DNA of 64,000 nt from Tenuifilum thalassicum (GCF_013265555.1 NZ_CP041345.1:2340581-2404580), one strand, 5' to 3'. Positions 41,314 to 50,322 are shown, counted from the stretch's first letter. The notes: generated from the sequence alone by a model not told the origin. Made by a program: numbers and translations.

Positions 41314-41930
41314 TATTGAAACCGATAAACAACTAAAAACTCAATCACTCTATTACGTTGACCAGTATCCATTCTATAAGAAATGTTATCGTTATATGGC
41401 CTAATTGGGATTATAGAATAAGATAACATTAGACCAAATCGCCAATTTTCGCTATAATTATACTCCATGCCAGCAAGGGCGGCAATTTCAAACTTCCTAA
41501 ACGAAAAAGCATCTGAATCAGGGAAAGTTCCAAGTGAATTTTCTTCGGTTGCTTTTGTTAGGTAACCAACAGAAGTGCCAGCAATAGCGCTAAAACCATT
41601 TACAAACTGATATCCAAAAGTGAAGGGTAACTCAAAGTAGTTAAGCTTCATTCTATAAAAATCAGTCATATCGGAGTCTTTGATTTTTGCGAAGCTTCCC
41701 TTTTGAATAAATCTAAAATTAGCCCTCCAAAACCAATTAGCAACCAAATTTCGCTCTACCCAAAATCCAAGAATAGGACCAGCCTTATCAAAGCCACCAT
41801 AGGTATCGCCATCGACTTGAGTAGCTGCAACACCTAGAGTTACACCGCCCTTAAAACCCTGAGCAAAGGTATCAACAAAAGAAAGTTGCAATGCAACAAG
41901 TGCGATGATAAAAAGTCTATGGTGTTTCAT
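41313..41930 (-). CDS. Porin-family outer-membrane beta-barrel protein
   Basis: 205 residues. The signal peptide ends at TFAQ. The mature protein begins GFKGGVTLGVAATQVDGD, the standard opening of Bacteroidota small barrels (OMP_b-brl_2 type), and ends IEFLVVYRFQ with a C-terminal aromatic insertion signal. Strands such as WFWRANFRFIQKGS, LNYFELPFTFGYQFV and MLSYSIIPIRPY fit an eight-strand barrel. It overlaps the sirtuin gene by 14 bases and the next gene by one. Function is unknown beyond an outer-membrane location. Confidence 0.85.
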   Translation of the reverse strand: MKHHRLFIIALVALQLSFVDTFAQGFKGGVTLGVAATQVDGDTYGGFDKAGPILGFWVERNLVANWFWRANFRFIQKGSFAKIKDSDMTDFYRMKLNYFELPFTFGYQFVNGFSAIAGTSVGYLTKATEENSLGTFPDSDAFSFRKFEIAALAGMEYNYSENWRFGLMLSYSIIPIRPYNDNISYRMDTGQRNRVIEFLVVYRFQ

Positions 41931-42606
41931 CTTTAATCATTTTCAGCATCGCTGGAACTCCAACCGATGCTTTATCCTTAATAAAAGTAACATCATTTCG
42001 CCAAACGTTAACATCATTTGGGTCAATAAGATATATGGGACAACCTTTTGGAGCATAGTCCAACAAACCTGCAGCAGGATAAACGTTTAACGATGTTCCA
42101 ACTACCGCAAATATTTCTGCGGTTTGGACAATCTTGGCAGCTTCGGTAAGCATAGGCACATCCTCGCCAAACCATACCACATGAGGTCGCAATTGATAAC
42201 CATCAATATTGTCGCCCCATTTTATGTCGTTGTAGCCAATATCGATAATATTATTTGGATTATTTACTGGTCGTGCTTTAGTCAGTTCGCCATGCAAATG
42301 CATCACTTTTGAGCTGCCTGCACGTTCATGCAAATTATCGACATTCTGTGTTATCACATAAATGTCAAAGTCGTTCTCTGCATTGGCTATTGCCAAGTGT
42401 GCAGCATTTGGCTTAGCACTTTTAAGCTGTCTTCTTCGCTGATTATAGAACTCAAGAACTAGTTGAGGATTTTTTTGCCATCCCTCAATGCTCGCCACTT
42501 CCATAACATCATACTCCTCCCACAAACCACCCATATCGCGGAAGGTTCTAATTCCACTCTCTGCACTAATACCTGCACCAGTTAGCACTACTAATCGTTT
42601 ACGCAT
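41917..42606 (-). CDS. Sir2-family NAD-dependent protein deacylase lacking zinc cysteines
   Basis: 229 residues. NAD-site motifs are GAGISAESGIRTFRD (10-24), TQNVDNLHERAG (86-97) and GTSLNVYPAAGL, and the catalytic histidine is His105 in HLHGEL. Tyr54 and Arg57 (YNQRRR) form the Y-x-x-R pair that in CobB and SIRT5 recognises malonyl and succinyl groups, so desuccinylase or demalonylase activity is likely. The region that normally holds four zinc cysteines (from about 108 to 140) has none. The gene sits within an envelope-gene run, overlapping the barrel gene downstream by 14 bases. Confidence 0.9.
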   Translation of the reverse strand: MRKRLVVLTGAGISAESGIRTFRDMGGLWEEYDVMEVASIEGWQKNPQLVLEFYNQRRRQLKSAKPNAAHLAIANAENDFDIYVITQNVDNLHERAGSSKVMHLHGELTKARPVNNPNNIIDIGYNDIKWGDNIDGYQLRPHVVWFGEDVPMLTEAAKIVQTAEIFAVVGTSLNVYPAAGLLDYAPKGCPIYLIDPNDVNVWRNDVTFIKDKASVGVPAMLKMIKDETP

Positions 42607-42608
42607 AA

Positions 42609-43823
42609 CTATAAATCGAAATATGTTTTATAGAAATGTTGTATATCTTGGTTTAGTTCAATATAAAAATTAGCCGCTTCTGTAGGATTAAACTCGAATT
42701 TTCGCCACTTTTCATACTTCATCTGAGTTCGCTGAATTATCTCACGGTCAAACACCCTTGTAAGCTGAATTAAACCTGTTTGCTCTTTATTAACCAAGCT
42801 GTTTAATAAAACATAATTTTTGCCTTCATCCCAATTCTCTAAGGGGAAGCAACTCTTTTTCAATTGTAAGGTATAATCGCAAAGTTTTGCATTTTGGGTT
42901 CCTGGAGCTGTAATTAGTTGGGGCAACACACCACCTGCCCCAACCCATAAGGGTACTGCAACAGATGCTGGTTGAAAGCCCAACTTTACCCACATTGTAG
43001 AAAAATCTGTGGGTTCTAACGCCAAAACACCCTGAATAACAACTGTTGAGGAAGAATAATAACGAAGAATATAATCACGTAAGGAAACAATTTTGTCAAC
43101 TTTTGAAATCTCTTTAGTCAAATCAATATTAGTAAATTCCTGCTTAAGGCTAACGGTTGCATTTGTAAGCAGGAACTCAGGGGTTAGGTCTCCTGCAGCT
43201 TTTGCCTCTTTCAACAAATTTGTTGCAGTAGCAAAACGGATATAGCCAGCACCTTTATTTGATTCGCCAGAAACCGAGAAATTTGTTCTAACCAAAAAAC
43301 CATCGGGAGCATCGGTATTGCTGTTGGCATCATAAAATCGATATGAGAAATTGTTAACCTCAAAATAGCCAGCACCACCCTTTGCATCAATAATCCCAAA
43401 ATTTGCTGAAACACCCCACGGTTTAGGCAAGGTGTCGAGCATCTGTGCAAAATCGGTTATAGTAGCGCAAGAACCTAAAGCCAACTTCATGATTAGCCCT
43501 TCCAAATCTTGTTTTCTTGTAGAGTCGGTATCTGGTTTAATATTGTATGATGCTGAGTTCATAATAGAGAAACCAGCACTATTAGTCCCAGCCCAAACAT
43601 GCCGTTCCGGGTCATCGGAGTTAATTAGCGCCAGATACCTAAACCTTGGCCCAACTTCATACACTACTTTATTATTAAAATTGTCAGCATCGCGATGCTT
43701 CCATAGCAACGGACGGCCATCGGGTGTAACCTTGCCACTAATTATGGCTGTAGTGCATGCTAAACCTGAATTAAAAGAAACTATACTAAACGCGAGAATT
43801 GCAGTAATGAAAGTCCGTTTCAT
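42609..43823 (-). CDS. Exported C45/choloylglycine-type Ntn-hydrolase
   Basis: 404 residues. A signal peptide ends at GLA and exposes Cys23 (ACTTAIISG), the expected N-terminal nucleophile of cysteine Ntn-hydrolases of the acyl-coenzyme A:6-APA acyltransferase, bile-salt hydrolase and linear-amide hydrolase type. The downstream features RPLLWKHRDAD and HVWAGTNSAGFSIMNSASYN also match that fold (substrate Arg/Asp and the oxyanion Asn). It would cut a non-peptide amide in the periplasm or outside; the substrate is not known. Adjacent to the sirtuin gene (2 bases apart). A near-consensus TATCTTGC lies at 43845-43852. Confidence 0.85.
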   Translation of the reverse strand: MKRTFITAILAFSIVSFNSGLACTTAIISGKVTPDGRPLLWKHRDADNFNNKVVYEVGPRFRYLALINSDDPERHVWAGTNSAGFSIMNSASYNIKPDTDSTRKQDLEGLIMKLALGSCATITDFAQMLDTLPKPWGVSANFGIIDAKGGAGYFEVNNFSYRFYDANSNTDAPDGFLVRTNFSVSGESNKGAGYIRFATATNLLKEAKAAGDLTPEFLLTNATVSLKQEFTNIDLTKEISKVDKIVSLRDYILRYYSSSTVVIQGVLALEPTDFSTMWVKLGFQPASVAVPLWVGAGGVLPQLITAPGTQNAKLCDYTLQLKKSCFPLENWDEGKNYVLLNSLVNKEQTGLIQLTRVFDREIIQRTQMKYEKWRKFEFNPTEAANFYIELNQDIQHFYKTYFDL

Positions 43824-43902
43824 AACGAAATGTTTTAAACAGATGCAAGATAATAATTTTTAGGGTGATATAACAAGTCAAAATAGATACAGCCCCATTA
43901 AA

Positions 43903-45003
43903 TCAACACTTTTGAAGCAGGACAAGGGTTTCAACATGGTGTGTTTGTGGGAAAAAATCAAAGGGTATGCAACGTACCACATCGTAACCATTTTGAGCTA
44001 AGTATGAAATGTTCTTTGAGAGAGTTCCTGGGCTACAGGAAAGATATGCAATTCTGTCTGGTTTTCCTTCAGCAATAATCCAATCCAGCACCTCCACTTC
44101 AAGGCCTGTTCGTGGCGGGTTAACGTAGAGCACAACACTTTTCCCTTCCATGCGTTTTTCATTTACCCAATCCCTTACCTGTGGTACACGATGCCTGCAG
44201 GCGCCCCTCAAAACAGTTGCATCGGGAACATTAATACGAGCACACTCAACTGCTTCGCCACCTAATTCCACACCAATTACTGATGCGCCTTGCCTAACCC
44301 ATCGCAACATGGAATTCCCTGTTCCACAATATAAATCAACCACAGCAACATGATTTGAAGGTTGTAAAAACTGCTCAGCCAAATCTAGCGATTGGTTGTA
44401 TAATTCTGGTATAAGCTGCTGAAAAGCAGCAGGCCCATAAATCAACCCGTTATAATCGACAGAACGCGGCTTTCCCCAAATTAAATGCCACCCTGATTTT
44501 TCAAAAATCCTTCGACCAGTAGATGGATTCAAATGATACCATAAACCTTCCACCCCAAAACTTTCAAGTTCCTTTACAAGTTGGCAATTTAGCCAATTCA
44601 CATTGGGCTTTTGCTTTGACTTAATCACAAGCACCACCTGTGCTCCCGACACAACTATGTAAGCCAGTGCAAATGATTGGCTTTTGGGTATTGCCTGCCT
44701 AATGGCATTAAGCAAGCCGTTCAACCTAGGAGAATGTATAGGGCAGTAGGGAATAGGAATAAACTCATCGCGTCGCCACATTCCTAGTTGCCACTCAACA
44801 CCATCGAACCTGGCACTTAAGGTTGTTTTGTCCCTATACCCCCAACAATTTTTATCAGTTACTGAATGAACAGGCTCAACCAAATCGGCCCAATCAGAAA
44901 GCTTCCCCCTTACAAACTCAAATTTCTGCAAAAGGCTTTCGGACATAGTCATTTCCCTGTGACTGCACCCCCTGCACTCTGCGACACAACCTTCAGGAAT
45001 CAT
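43903..45003 (-). CDS. RlmD/TrmA-family RNA (uracil-C5) methyltransferase
   Basis: 366 residues. An N-terminal iron-sulphur motif has Cys6, Cys10 and Cys13 (GCVAECRGCSH), with a fourth Cys in PYCPIHSP. The Rossmann SAM site is VVDLYCGTGNSMLRW and VIGVELGGEAVECA. Catalytic motifs are NPPRTGLE and YLSCSPGTLSKNISYL (nucleophile Cys), followed by the base THHVETLVLL. The TRAM domain seen in RumA is absent. It methylates uridine C5 in rRNA or tRNA; which position is unclear, so I give no symbol. Confidence 0.88.
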   Translation of the reverse strand: MIPEGCVAECRGCSHREMTMSESLLQKFEFVRGKLSDWADLVEPVHSVTDKNCWGYRDKTTLSARFDGVEWQLGMWRRDEFIPIPYCPIHSPRLNGLLNAIRQAIPKSQSFALAYIVVSGAQVVLVIKSKQKPNVNWLNCQLVKELESFGVEGLWYHLNPSTGRRIFEKSGWHLIWGKPRSVDYNGLIYGPAAFQQLIPELYNQSLDLAEQFLQPSNHVAVVDLYCGTGNSMLRWVRQGASVIGVELGGEAVECARINVPDATVLRGACRHRVPQVRDWVNEKRMEGKSVVLYVNPPRTGLEVEVLDWIIAEGKPDRIAYLSCSPGTLSKNISYLAQNGYDVVRCIPFDFFPQTHHVETLVLLQKC

Positions 45004-45107
45004 TATTTCATAAAGATTTTTCTATCGTGCTTAATCTTATACTTTACTAGAATCAAATAACAAAACCGAGTACAAAAGTATATGAGGCTGTAAAACACGA
45101 ACATCAA

Positions 45108-47327
45108 TTACTCAATCTCTTTACGGTATTTTGAGAAAACAAATAGCGTTTCACCCAAATTGTCGTATCCATCAAAATACTTTTCATCTTCATGGTCAAT
45201 CAGCTCCTGACGGAAACCTAAAATAACCAGTCCTGCATACTGCGAACGCTCATTAATAATCTTTTTAGGTGAAACATCGTCCTCATTAACAATTATCTCT
45301 ATGTTATCGGGCAGTATAGGCAAACGGCCACTAACCATTAGCTCACGCAAACGGCTGCGCTGCTCTTTAACCTGCCCTGGCTTACAAAGGCTAAACACCT
45401 TAATGTGCCCCTTGTGCCAAAATGGATGGCTCGAAATAATGAAACTAAGCAGTATCATCAGGTTAGCATTTTCCTCATCGGTCGACTTAATCCAAACATG
45501 AATACCATTCTTTGGATATACAGGCCTTCTACTCGAAGCAAGAATACAAACATCGAAATTACCAGCAGTAATCAATTTAAAATTATCAAGTATATCCGAT
45601 AGGCCCTCCCTGGTTTCCTTATCGTACTCTAAAATCACCATATTATTTTCCATCCCTGCAATACCAGGAATTTGTATAGAGTTTGCAATGGCAGTAGTGT
45701 AAGATGGTGAGATTATAGTATCGATATAAACAAAGTTCTCCTCGTTTTCAATATTGCTAAGAATTCGTTTAAGCACGTTACGCGATTCCTCATAAGTTGA
45801 GCTAGAGAAATAGCCTTCTATTCTATGCAGGTAGGTTCCAAATCCATAGCGGTAAGCAACCCAGTTGAGTAAGCGGAACGCATTATCGCGTTCAAAGGTG
45901 GCATCGGTAATGCAAATGGCACTTGGGCGCCACTCCATAAAGGTTTTGTCCTTGCTCTTATGTTGTAAGAATATCTGCAAAGCCCTATTAACCTGGAAAA
46001 GAGAATTAGCAAATATCGACGAGAGCCCTTTACGATTGCTGTGGTAATAGTTGATATAAACATTCATCAATACCATAAGTGAAATTGCCAACACTGCATA
46101 AACCGTATCGATTTTAAACATCACCCAAACTGCAACTACAAAACCAAGTAGCGAAACCCACCATTTTGATTTAAATGATGGCCTGTAGGACGGTGAAGCT
46201 CCAAAGTGATTTAAGAACGATATTAATGATAATGAGCCGTATGTTACCATAAAGAACATTGAAATGATTCTTGCAACAGTATCAACTTCTCCTAGTGCAA
46301 CAAAAAGTATGGCAATAATACATGTTACTAGCGATGCATGTACAGGCTCATTATCGGATTGTCGGCCGGCAGCCAACCAGCGGTTAATTTTAGGATGGGG
46401 GAAAGCACTATCATTTGCTAATGCTTGTAAGGTTCGTGGTGCAACCATAACGGAACCCAATGCTGATGAAATAGTTGATGCAGCCAATCCTAATGGCACA
46501 ATAAACGCCCCACCTAAGGCTATTTTACCCATTATTAGCTGATTGGAAACCAAATCTTCTGGCGAAGCCGAAACTGCAAGTTTGTAAGAAATCAAAAAGT
46601 ATATGACCATTCCAATAAGTGTTGCAGAGATGGTTCCAATTGGAATTGATTTAGATGGATTTTTCAAATCGCCTGAAAGACCAACACCAGCAGTCATCCC
46701 AGTGAATGCAGGGAATATAATGGCGAAGACAAAGAAAAACTTATCGGCATTTGTAAACTTTACAAGCAAATCGGAGATTTGAGCACCACTAGAATAATCT
46801 GTAGTTCCCACAAAAAACATAATAATGGCAACAAAAAGGATAGCCACCACAAAGTAAAGTGCCTTAACACCAAGATTTGCTCCTTTTCTCAATATCAATA
46901 CCGACAATCCAATCATCACTGGTAAGCTAATCACCTGTCGAGGGAGGAATATTCCAAGGTCATTATATAGGTAATCGAAAAGGAATTGGAACGATTCGGT
47001 AAAGGCTATCACATAAAAAGCAACGCTAATGGCCTGAGAAAGGTATAGCGCAATTCCTATAGTTGCTCCAATATTCAACCCAAACGAGCGAGAAATAATA
47101 AAATACTCTCCACCCCCTTCAACCCTTTTATTTGTTGCTATTTCGGAAAGAGCTAAGGCAGTAGGAATTGTAACCAAATGACCTAAAACAATTATTAAAA
47201 TAACCCCTAAAAAGCCCAAAGTTCCCACAGCAAAACCAAATCGAAGGAAAAGTATAGCACCAAGAATTGTAGATATTGCCGTAAAGAAAACCGGCGCAGT
47301 CCCAAATCGTTTAGCTGAACTTGTCAT
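45108..47327 (-). CDS. APC-superfamily permease, amino acid or cation-chloride cotransporter type
   Basis: 739 residues. The first ~440 hold about 12 helices of the APC fold, starting GTAPVFFTAISTILGAILFLRFGFAVG, with TM6 GMTAGVGLSGDLKNPSKSIPIGT. That pattern resembles Na-K-Cl cotransporters more than amino acid permeases. The C-terminal ~300 residues are soluble, with CITDATFERDNAFRLLNWVAYRYGFGTYLHRIEG and DVCILASSRRP, like the SLC12 C-terminal domain. It is likely a prokaryotic CCC-like transporter; the substrate is uncertain. −7 element TACATTTG at 47349-47356. Confidence 0.85.
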   Translation of the reverse strand: MTSSAKRFGTAPVFFTAISTILGAILFLRFGFAVGTLGFLGVILIIVLGHLVTIPTALALSEIATNKRVEGGGEYFIISRSFGLNIGATIGIALYLSQAISVAFYVIAFTESFQFLFDYLYNDLGIFLPRQVISLPVMIGLSVLILRKGANLGVKALYFVVAILFVAIIMFFVGTTDYSSGAQISDLLVKFTNADKFFFVFAIIFPAFTGMTAGVGLSGDLKNPSKSIPIGTISATLIGMVIYFLISYKLAVSASPEDLVSNQLIMGKIALGGAFIVPLGLAASTISSALGSVMVAPRTLQALANDSAFPHPKINRWLAAGRQSDNEPVHASLVTCIIAILFVALGEVDTVARIISMFFMVTYGSLSLISFLNHFGASPSYRPSFKSKWWVSLLGFVVAVWVMFKIDTVYAVLAISLMVLMNVYINYYHSNRKGLSSIFANSLFQVNRALQIFLQHKSKDKTFMEWRPSAICITDATFERDNAFRLLNWVAYRYGFGTYLHRIEGYFSSSTYEESRNVLKRILSNIENEENFVYIDTIISPSYTTAIANSIQIPGIAGMENNMVILEYDKETREGLSDILDNFKLITAGNFDVCILASSRRPVYPKNGIHVWIKSTDEENANLMILLSFIISSHPFWHKGHIKVFSLCKPGQVKEQRSRLRELMVSGRLPILPDNIEIIVNEDDVSPKKIINERSQYAGLVILGFRQELIDHEDEKYFDGYDNLGETLFVFSKYRKEIE

Positions 47328-47348
47328 AAATTATCTTTTATTTTTATA

Positions 47349-47356
47349 CAAATGTA
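47349..47356 (-). promoter_or_regulatory. −7 promoter element of the permease gene
   Basis: TACATTTG on the minus strand fits TAnnTTTG exactly, 22-29 bases before the start. A TTTG sits upstream but with only 15 bases between, shorter than usual. Confidence 0.45.
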
Positions 47357-47405
47357 ATGTTATATGGCTTTCAAAATCCTCTAATAACAAAAAAGATTTA
47401 CTCCC

Positions 47406-48323
47406 CTACTCCTCTTTTCTTCTAATAATTTTCGCTATGGTATCCGAAACCTTAGCATGTCCTGCCCTAAGTAATGGCGATTTCCTAAACTTTGAATTGA
47501 AACCCTCTTCATCCATTTCTAAAATATCACTAGCGCTAAGTCCTACAAAGCTTGATTGTCCCTGCTCGTCCTCTACCTTTTGTGCCTTTTTATTCCAAGG
47601 ACAAACCTCCTGGCATATATCACAACCAAAGCACCACCCATATAACATATCGATGTCTTCGTTTGAAAGCAAACCTTTCTTTTCAATGGTGATATAAGAA
47701 ATGCACTTTCGTGAATCAATAACTCCTGGTTCAACTATTGCCCCGTTTGGGCAAGCATCAATACACTTTGTACAACTACCACACCTGTTTTTTTCAACTC
47801 TATCCGATGGTTCAACCTCAACATCAACCACTAGCTCACCAATAAAAAAATACGACCCCAACTTTCGGTTGATAAGCATTGAGTTTTTCCCAACCCAACC
47901 CAAACCTGCCATCGAGGCCCATTCACGTTCGAGCACTGGCGCAGAGTCCACAAATGCTCTACCATTAATGGGGCCAAACTCTTTTCTCAGATCAACTAAA
48001 AATTGCCATAACTTTTGCTTAAAAAAAACGTGATAATCTTCCCGGCAAGCATACCTGGCAATTTTGGGAGGAATAAGATTTACCGGTTTATCGCCAGTGT
48101 TGTACGACAGCAAAACGCTTAAAACTGATTTAGCATTAGGCACCAGCCTTTCGGGATTTAAACGGATTTCCTGGTTACGCGACATGTACCCCATATCGGC
48201 AGCATATCCTTTGCTCAACCAGTCGTTCAACTCTGTACTTTCCAATGGCTTTACACGGCTCACGCCAAAATCGTGAAACCCCAACCTTTCGGCTATCCTG
48301 GCAACCTCAGTAAACTTAATCAT
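47406..48323 (-). CDS. queG: Epoxyqueuosine reductase
   Basis: 305 residues. The last step of queuosine synthesis: a cobalamin- and iron-sulphur-dependent reduction of epoxyqueuosine in tRNA. The N-domain has GFHDFGVSRVKPLES, YMSRNQEIRLNPE and FVDSAPVLEREWASMAGLGWVGKNSML. Two ferredoxin motifs are present: CGSCTKCIDACPNGA and CFGCDICQEVCPWN. It lacks the C-terminal HEAT-like region of E. coli QueG, which is normal for the shorter Bacteroidota version. It is divergent from the S4 protein gene. Confidence 0.96.
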   Translation of the reverse strand: MIKFTEVARIAERLGFHDFGVSRVKPLESTELNDWLSKGYAADMGYMSRNQEIRLNPERLVPNAKSVLSVLLSYNTGDKPVNLIPPKIARYACREDYHVFFKQKLWQFLVDLRKEFGPINGRAFVDSAPVLEREWASMAGLGWVGKNSMLINRKLGSYFFIGELVVDVEVEPSDRVEKNRCGSCTKCIDACPNGAIVEPGVIDSRKCISYITIEKKGLLSNEDIDMLYGWCFGCDICQEVCPWNKKAQKVEDEQGQSSFVGLSASDILEMDEEGFNSKFRKSPLLRAGHAKVSDTIAKIIRRKEE

Positions 48324-48396
48324 AACATCGAAAAATACAAAATAAGAATTGTAATCGGTTCAAATTATCTTTCTATTTTCGCAAAAAAATATCAAC

Positions 48397-48600
48397 ATGG
48401 ACTACAAGTTAGAAACGGAATACATCCAGCTTGACAAATTATTAAAGGACTGCAAAATTGCCAGTAGTGGTGGAGAAGCGCATCAAATGGTTTTAGATGG
48501 AATTGTCAAGCTAAACGGAAAGATAGAAAGCAGAAAGCGAGCCAAAATTAGAGTTGGCGATACTATTGAAGTAATGGGAATCAAGATAAATATAGTCTAG
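48397..48600 (+). CDS. Small S4-domain RNA-binding protein (YbcJ-like)
   Basis: 67 residues, almost entirely one S4 fold: EYIQLDKLLKDCKIASSGGEAHQMVLDGIVKLNGKIESRKRAKIRVGD. This is the YbcJ/YaaA-type stand-alone S4 protein, which binds structured RNA; its target is unknown. A near-consensus −7 box TATCTTTC (48366-48373) lies 23 bases upstream. It converges with the histidine kinase gene, 10 bases from its stop. Confidence 0.9.
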   Translation: MDYKLETEYIQLDKLLKDCKIASSGGEAHQMVLDGIVKLNGKIESRKRAKIRVGDTIEVMGIKINIV

Positions 48601-48610
48601 CACACTTATT

Positions 48611-49753
48611 TTATGCACGGGGAATTGTAAAATGAAAGGAACTACCCTTGCCAACTTCGGATTTAACCCAAATTGTTCCTCTATTTATCTCGACGAATTC
48701 CTTACATACCGACAAGCCTAGCCCTAAGCCCTTTTCTCCATTTGTACCTTCAGTGGAGTTGTGTGTTTTTATTCCAAACAAAGTTTTTAGCCTATCGGGT
48801 TCAATCCCAATCCCATTGTCAGAAACAGCTACTTCAGCCATCTTATCTGCATTAACAGCTGAACTTATCCTAACAACCCCTCCCTGTTTGGAAAACTTAA
48901 TAGCATTTGACACCAAATTCCGCAGCACAGCAGAAAGAAGATTAAAATCGGCATAAACTTTTATTTCTGGGTCGATTTGATTGGCAATGCTCACACCTTT
49001 ATTAGTTGCTATAGATTCCAGTAGTGTTACCGTCTCCTTTACAGCCTCATTAAGATTTATTACCTTTGGCTCAAAGGAAATAGTATCCATTTGCATTTTT
49101 GCCCAATCAACAAGATTTTCCATAAGCCCAGTTACTCTTTCTGTATTTTCGTTTAAGTATGTTAGGAGCTCATCAACCTTTCTGAAATTTTTCTTTCCAT
49201 AGTTTTCAAACAACAAATCGCTAATCAGCTTTATATTAAAAAGAGGTGCTTTCAAATCGTGAATGATAATTGAAAAGAGTTTTTCTTTAGTAGCGATAAG
49301 TGATTTTAGCCTCACTTCATTCTCCTGTAAAGCAATTGTTTTGGCCTCCAAGTCTTTATTAAGTTGGAATAGTTCGACATGAGTTCTAACCCTTGCTAGC
49401 AGTTCTGCTTTTTGAAAAGGCTTAACAACATAATCTACAGCCCCTATATCAAAACCCTCAACTATTGCTTCAGATTGCGATGTTGCAGTAAGAAAAATTA
49501 TTGGAATGCTTTCATAACCTTTCATTTTCTTAATTGCCCTACATACTTCAAAACCGTCCAAATCGGGGAGCACTTTGTCGAGTAATACCAAATCGGGATT
49601 GTGTTTTGAAAGTAGTTCCAGAGCCTCAAAACCTTTTTTTGCCTTTATTATTTCATACCCTTCGCTTTGAAGCATATCTGAAGTAATTGCTAATATCGAT
49701 TCGGAATCGTCAACAACAAGAATTTTACCCTTTGGCTTCATGCTATAAGTCAT
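48611..49753 (-). CDS. Response-regulator/histidine-kinase hybrid (REC-HisKA-HATPase)
   Basis: 380 residues; MKPKGK at 49741 is an alternative start. Residues ~8-122 are a receiver (KILVVDDSESIL, with the phospho-acceptor Asp in LVLLDKVLPDLDG, then IFLTATSQ and DYVVKPFQKAELL). A short coiled coil leads to HisKA (SIIIHDLKAPLFNIKLI, His-box). HATPase motifs follow: NLVSNAIKFSKQGG (N), VSDNGIGIEPDRL (G1) and GEKGLGLGLSVCKEFVE (G2). No sensor or membrane domain exists, so it is a cytoplasmic relay whose receiver, placed first, probably gates the kinase. Its partner histidine kinase is not in the window. Confidence 0.93.
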   Translation of the reverse strand: MTYSMKPKGKILVVDDSESILAITSDMLQSEGYEIIKAKKGFEALELLSKHNPDLVLLDKVLPDLDGFEVCRAIKKMKGYESIPIIFLTATSQSEAIVEGFDIGAVDYVVKPFQKAELLARVRTHVELFQLNKDLEAKTIALQENEVRLKSLIATKEKLFSIIIHDLKAPLFNIKLISDLLFENYGKKNFRKVDELLTYLNENTERVTGLMENLVDWAKMQMDTISFEPKVINLNEAVKETVTLLESIATNKGVSIANQIDPEIKVYADFNLLSAVLRNLVSNAIKFSKQGGVVRISSAVNADKMAEVAVSDNGIGIEPDRLKTLFGIKTHNSTEGTNGEKGLGLGLSVCKEFVEINRGTIWVKSEVGKGSSFHFTIPRA

Positions 49754-50144
49754 TTTAGATTAAGCAACATAATACATTTTTTTGGGCAGTGCTAATAGTT
49801 TTTGATGATTTTCATCATCAAAACGAACTACCAACACATTTTTATTACTTTAGATTTTTTAAGGAAATCATTAATAATACCTAGTCATTTTATATTCTAA
49901 GTATATCAAAAAAAGGTTGCATGAGATTCTTGAAAACTTTTTTACTAAAATGGGTAACATCTTCGATTCTGAAAGTTAGAATTTTACCGGCGACCTTCCC
50001 GATTGCATCGGGACGCTCTTTCCTTTTCCCCTTTGACCTGGTTCCCCAACCTGTCAAACTCATCACATAAAAGTCCAGCATTTGGAACCAGCACCCGATA
50101 AAAAAAGCCCGCAAACCTTTATCGATTGCGAGCCTTAATCCTTG

Positions 50145-50196
50145 TAGCGAGAGCTGGGATTGAACCGGCGACCTTCCCGATTGCATCGGGACGCTC
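50145..50196 (-). pseudogene. tRNA 3'-half pseudogene with GCA anticodon arm
   Basis: On the minus strand, GAGCG, a 17-base arm TCCCGATGCAATCGGGA, AGGTC, a T-arm and acceptor TCTCGCTA line up base for base with the tRNA at 50323-50396, but the anticodon arm has been replaced. The loop places GCA where CAT stands in the real tRNA. The T-stem has a C-A mismatch, and the D-arm and 5' acceptor strand are absent. A second, shorter copy is at 49986-50018. Confidence 0.7.
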
Positions 50197-50277
50197 TTTC
50201 CTTTTCCCCTTTGACCTGGTTCCCCAACCTGTCAAACTCATCACATAAAAGTCCAGTATTTGGAACCAGCATCCGAT

Positions 50278-50311
50278 AAAAAAAGCCCGCAAACCTTTAC
50301 TGTTTGCGAGC
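50278..50311 (-). terminator. Terminator of the tRNA gene
   Basis: On the minus strand GCTCGCAA (50304-50311) pairs with TTGCGGGC (50285-50292, one G-T pair) and is followed by seven Ts. A second copy is at 50100-50133. Confidence 0.85.
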
Positions 50312-50322
50312 CTCAAACCTTG

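Larger units (their letters stand above)
49754..50322. other. Gene-poor region with tRNA-derived tandem repeats
   Basis: 569 bases with no convincing protein gene. From 49986 it is occupied by a 178-bp tandem duplication containing tRNA 3' halves and terminators. The first 230 bases are AT-rich with nothing recognisable. Confidence 0.8.

Noticed and set aside
45108-47327. Plain amino acid permease call
   Set aside because: The large soluble C-terminal domain and the TM6 pattern look more like cation-chloride cotransporters, so I kept the broader name.
50145-50196. Functional tRNA-Cys (GCA)
   Set aside because: The 5' acceptor strand and D-arm are missing and the T-stem has a mismatch; it is a half-tRNA, not a complete gene.
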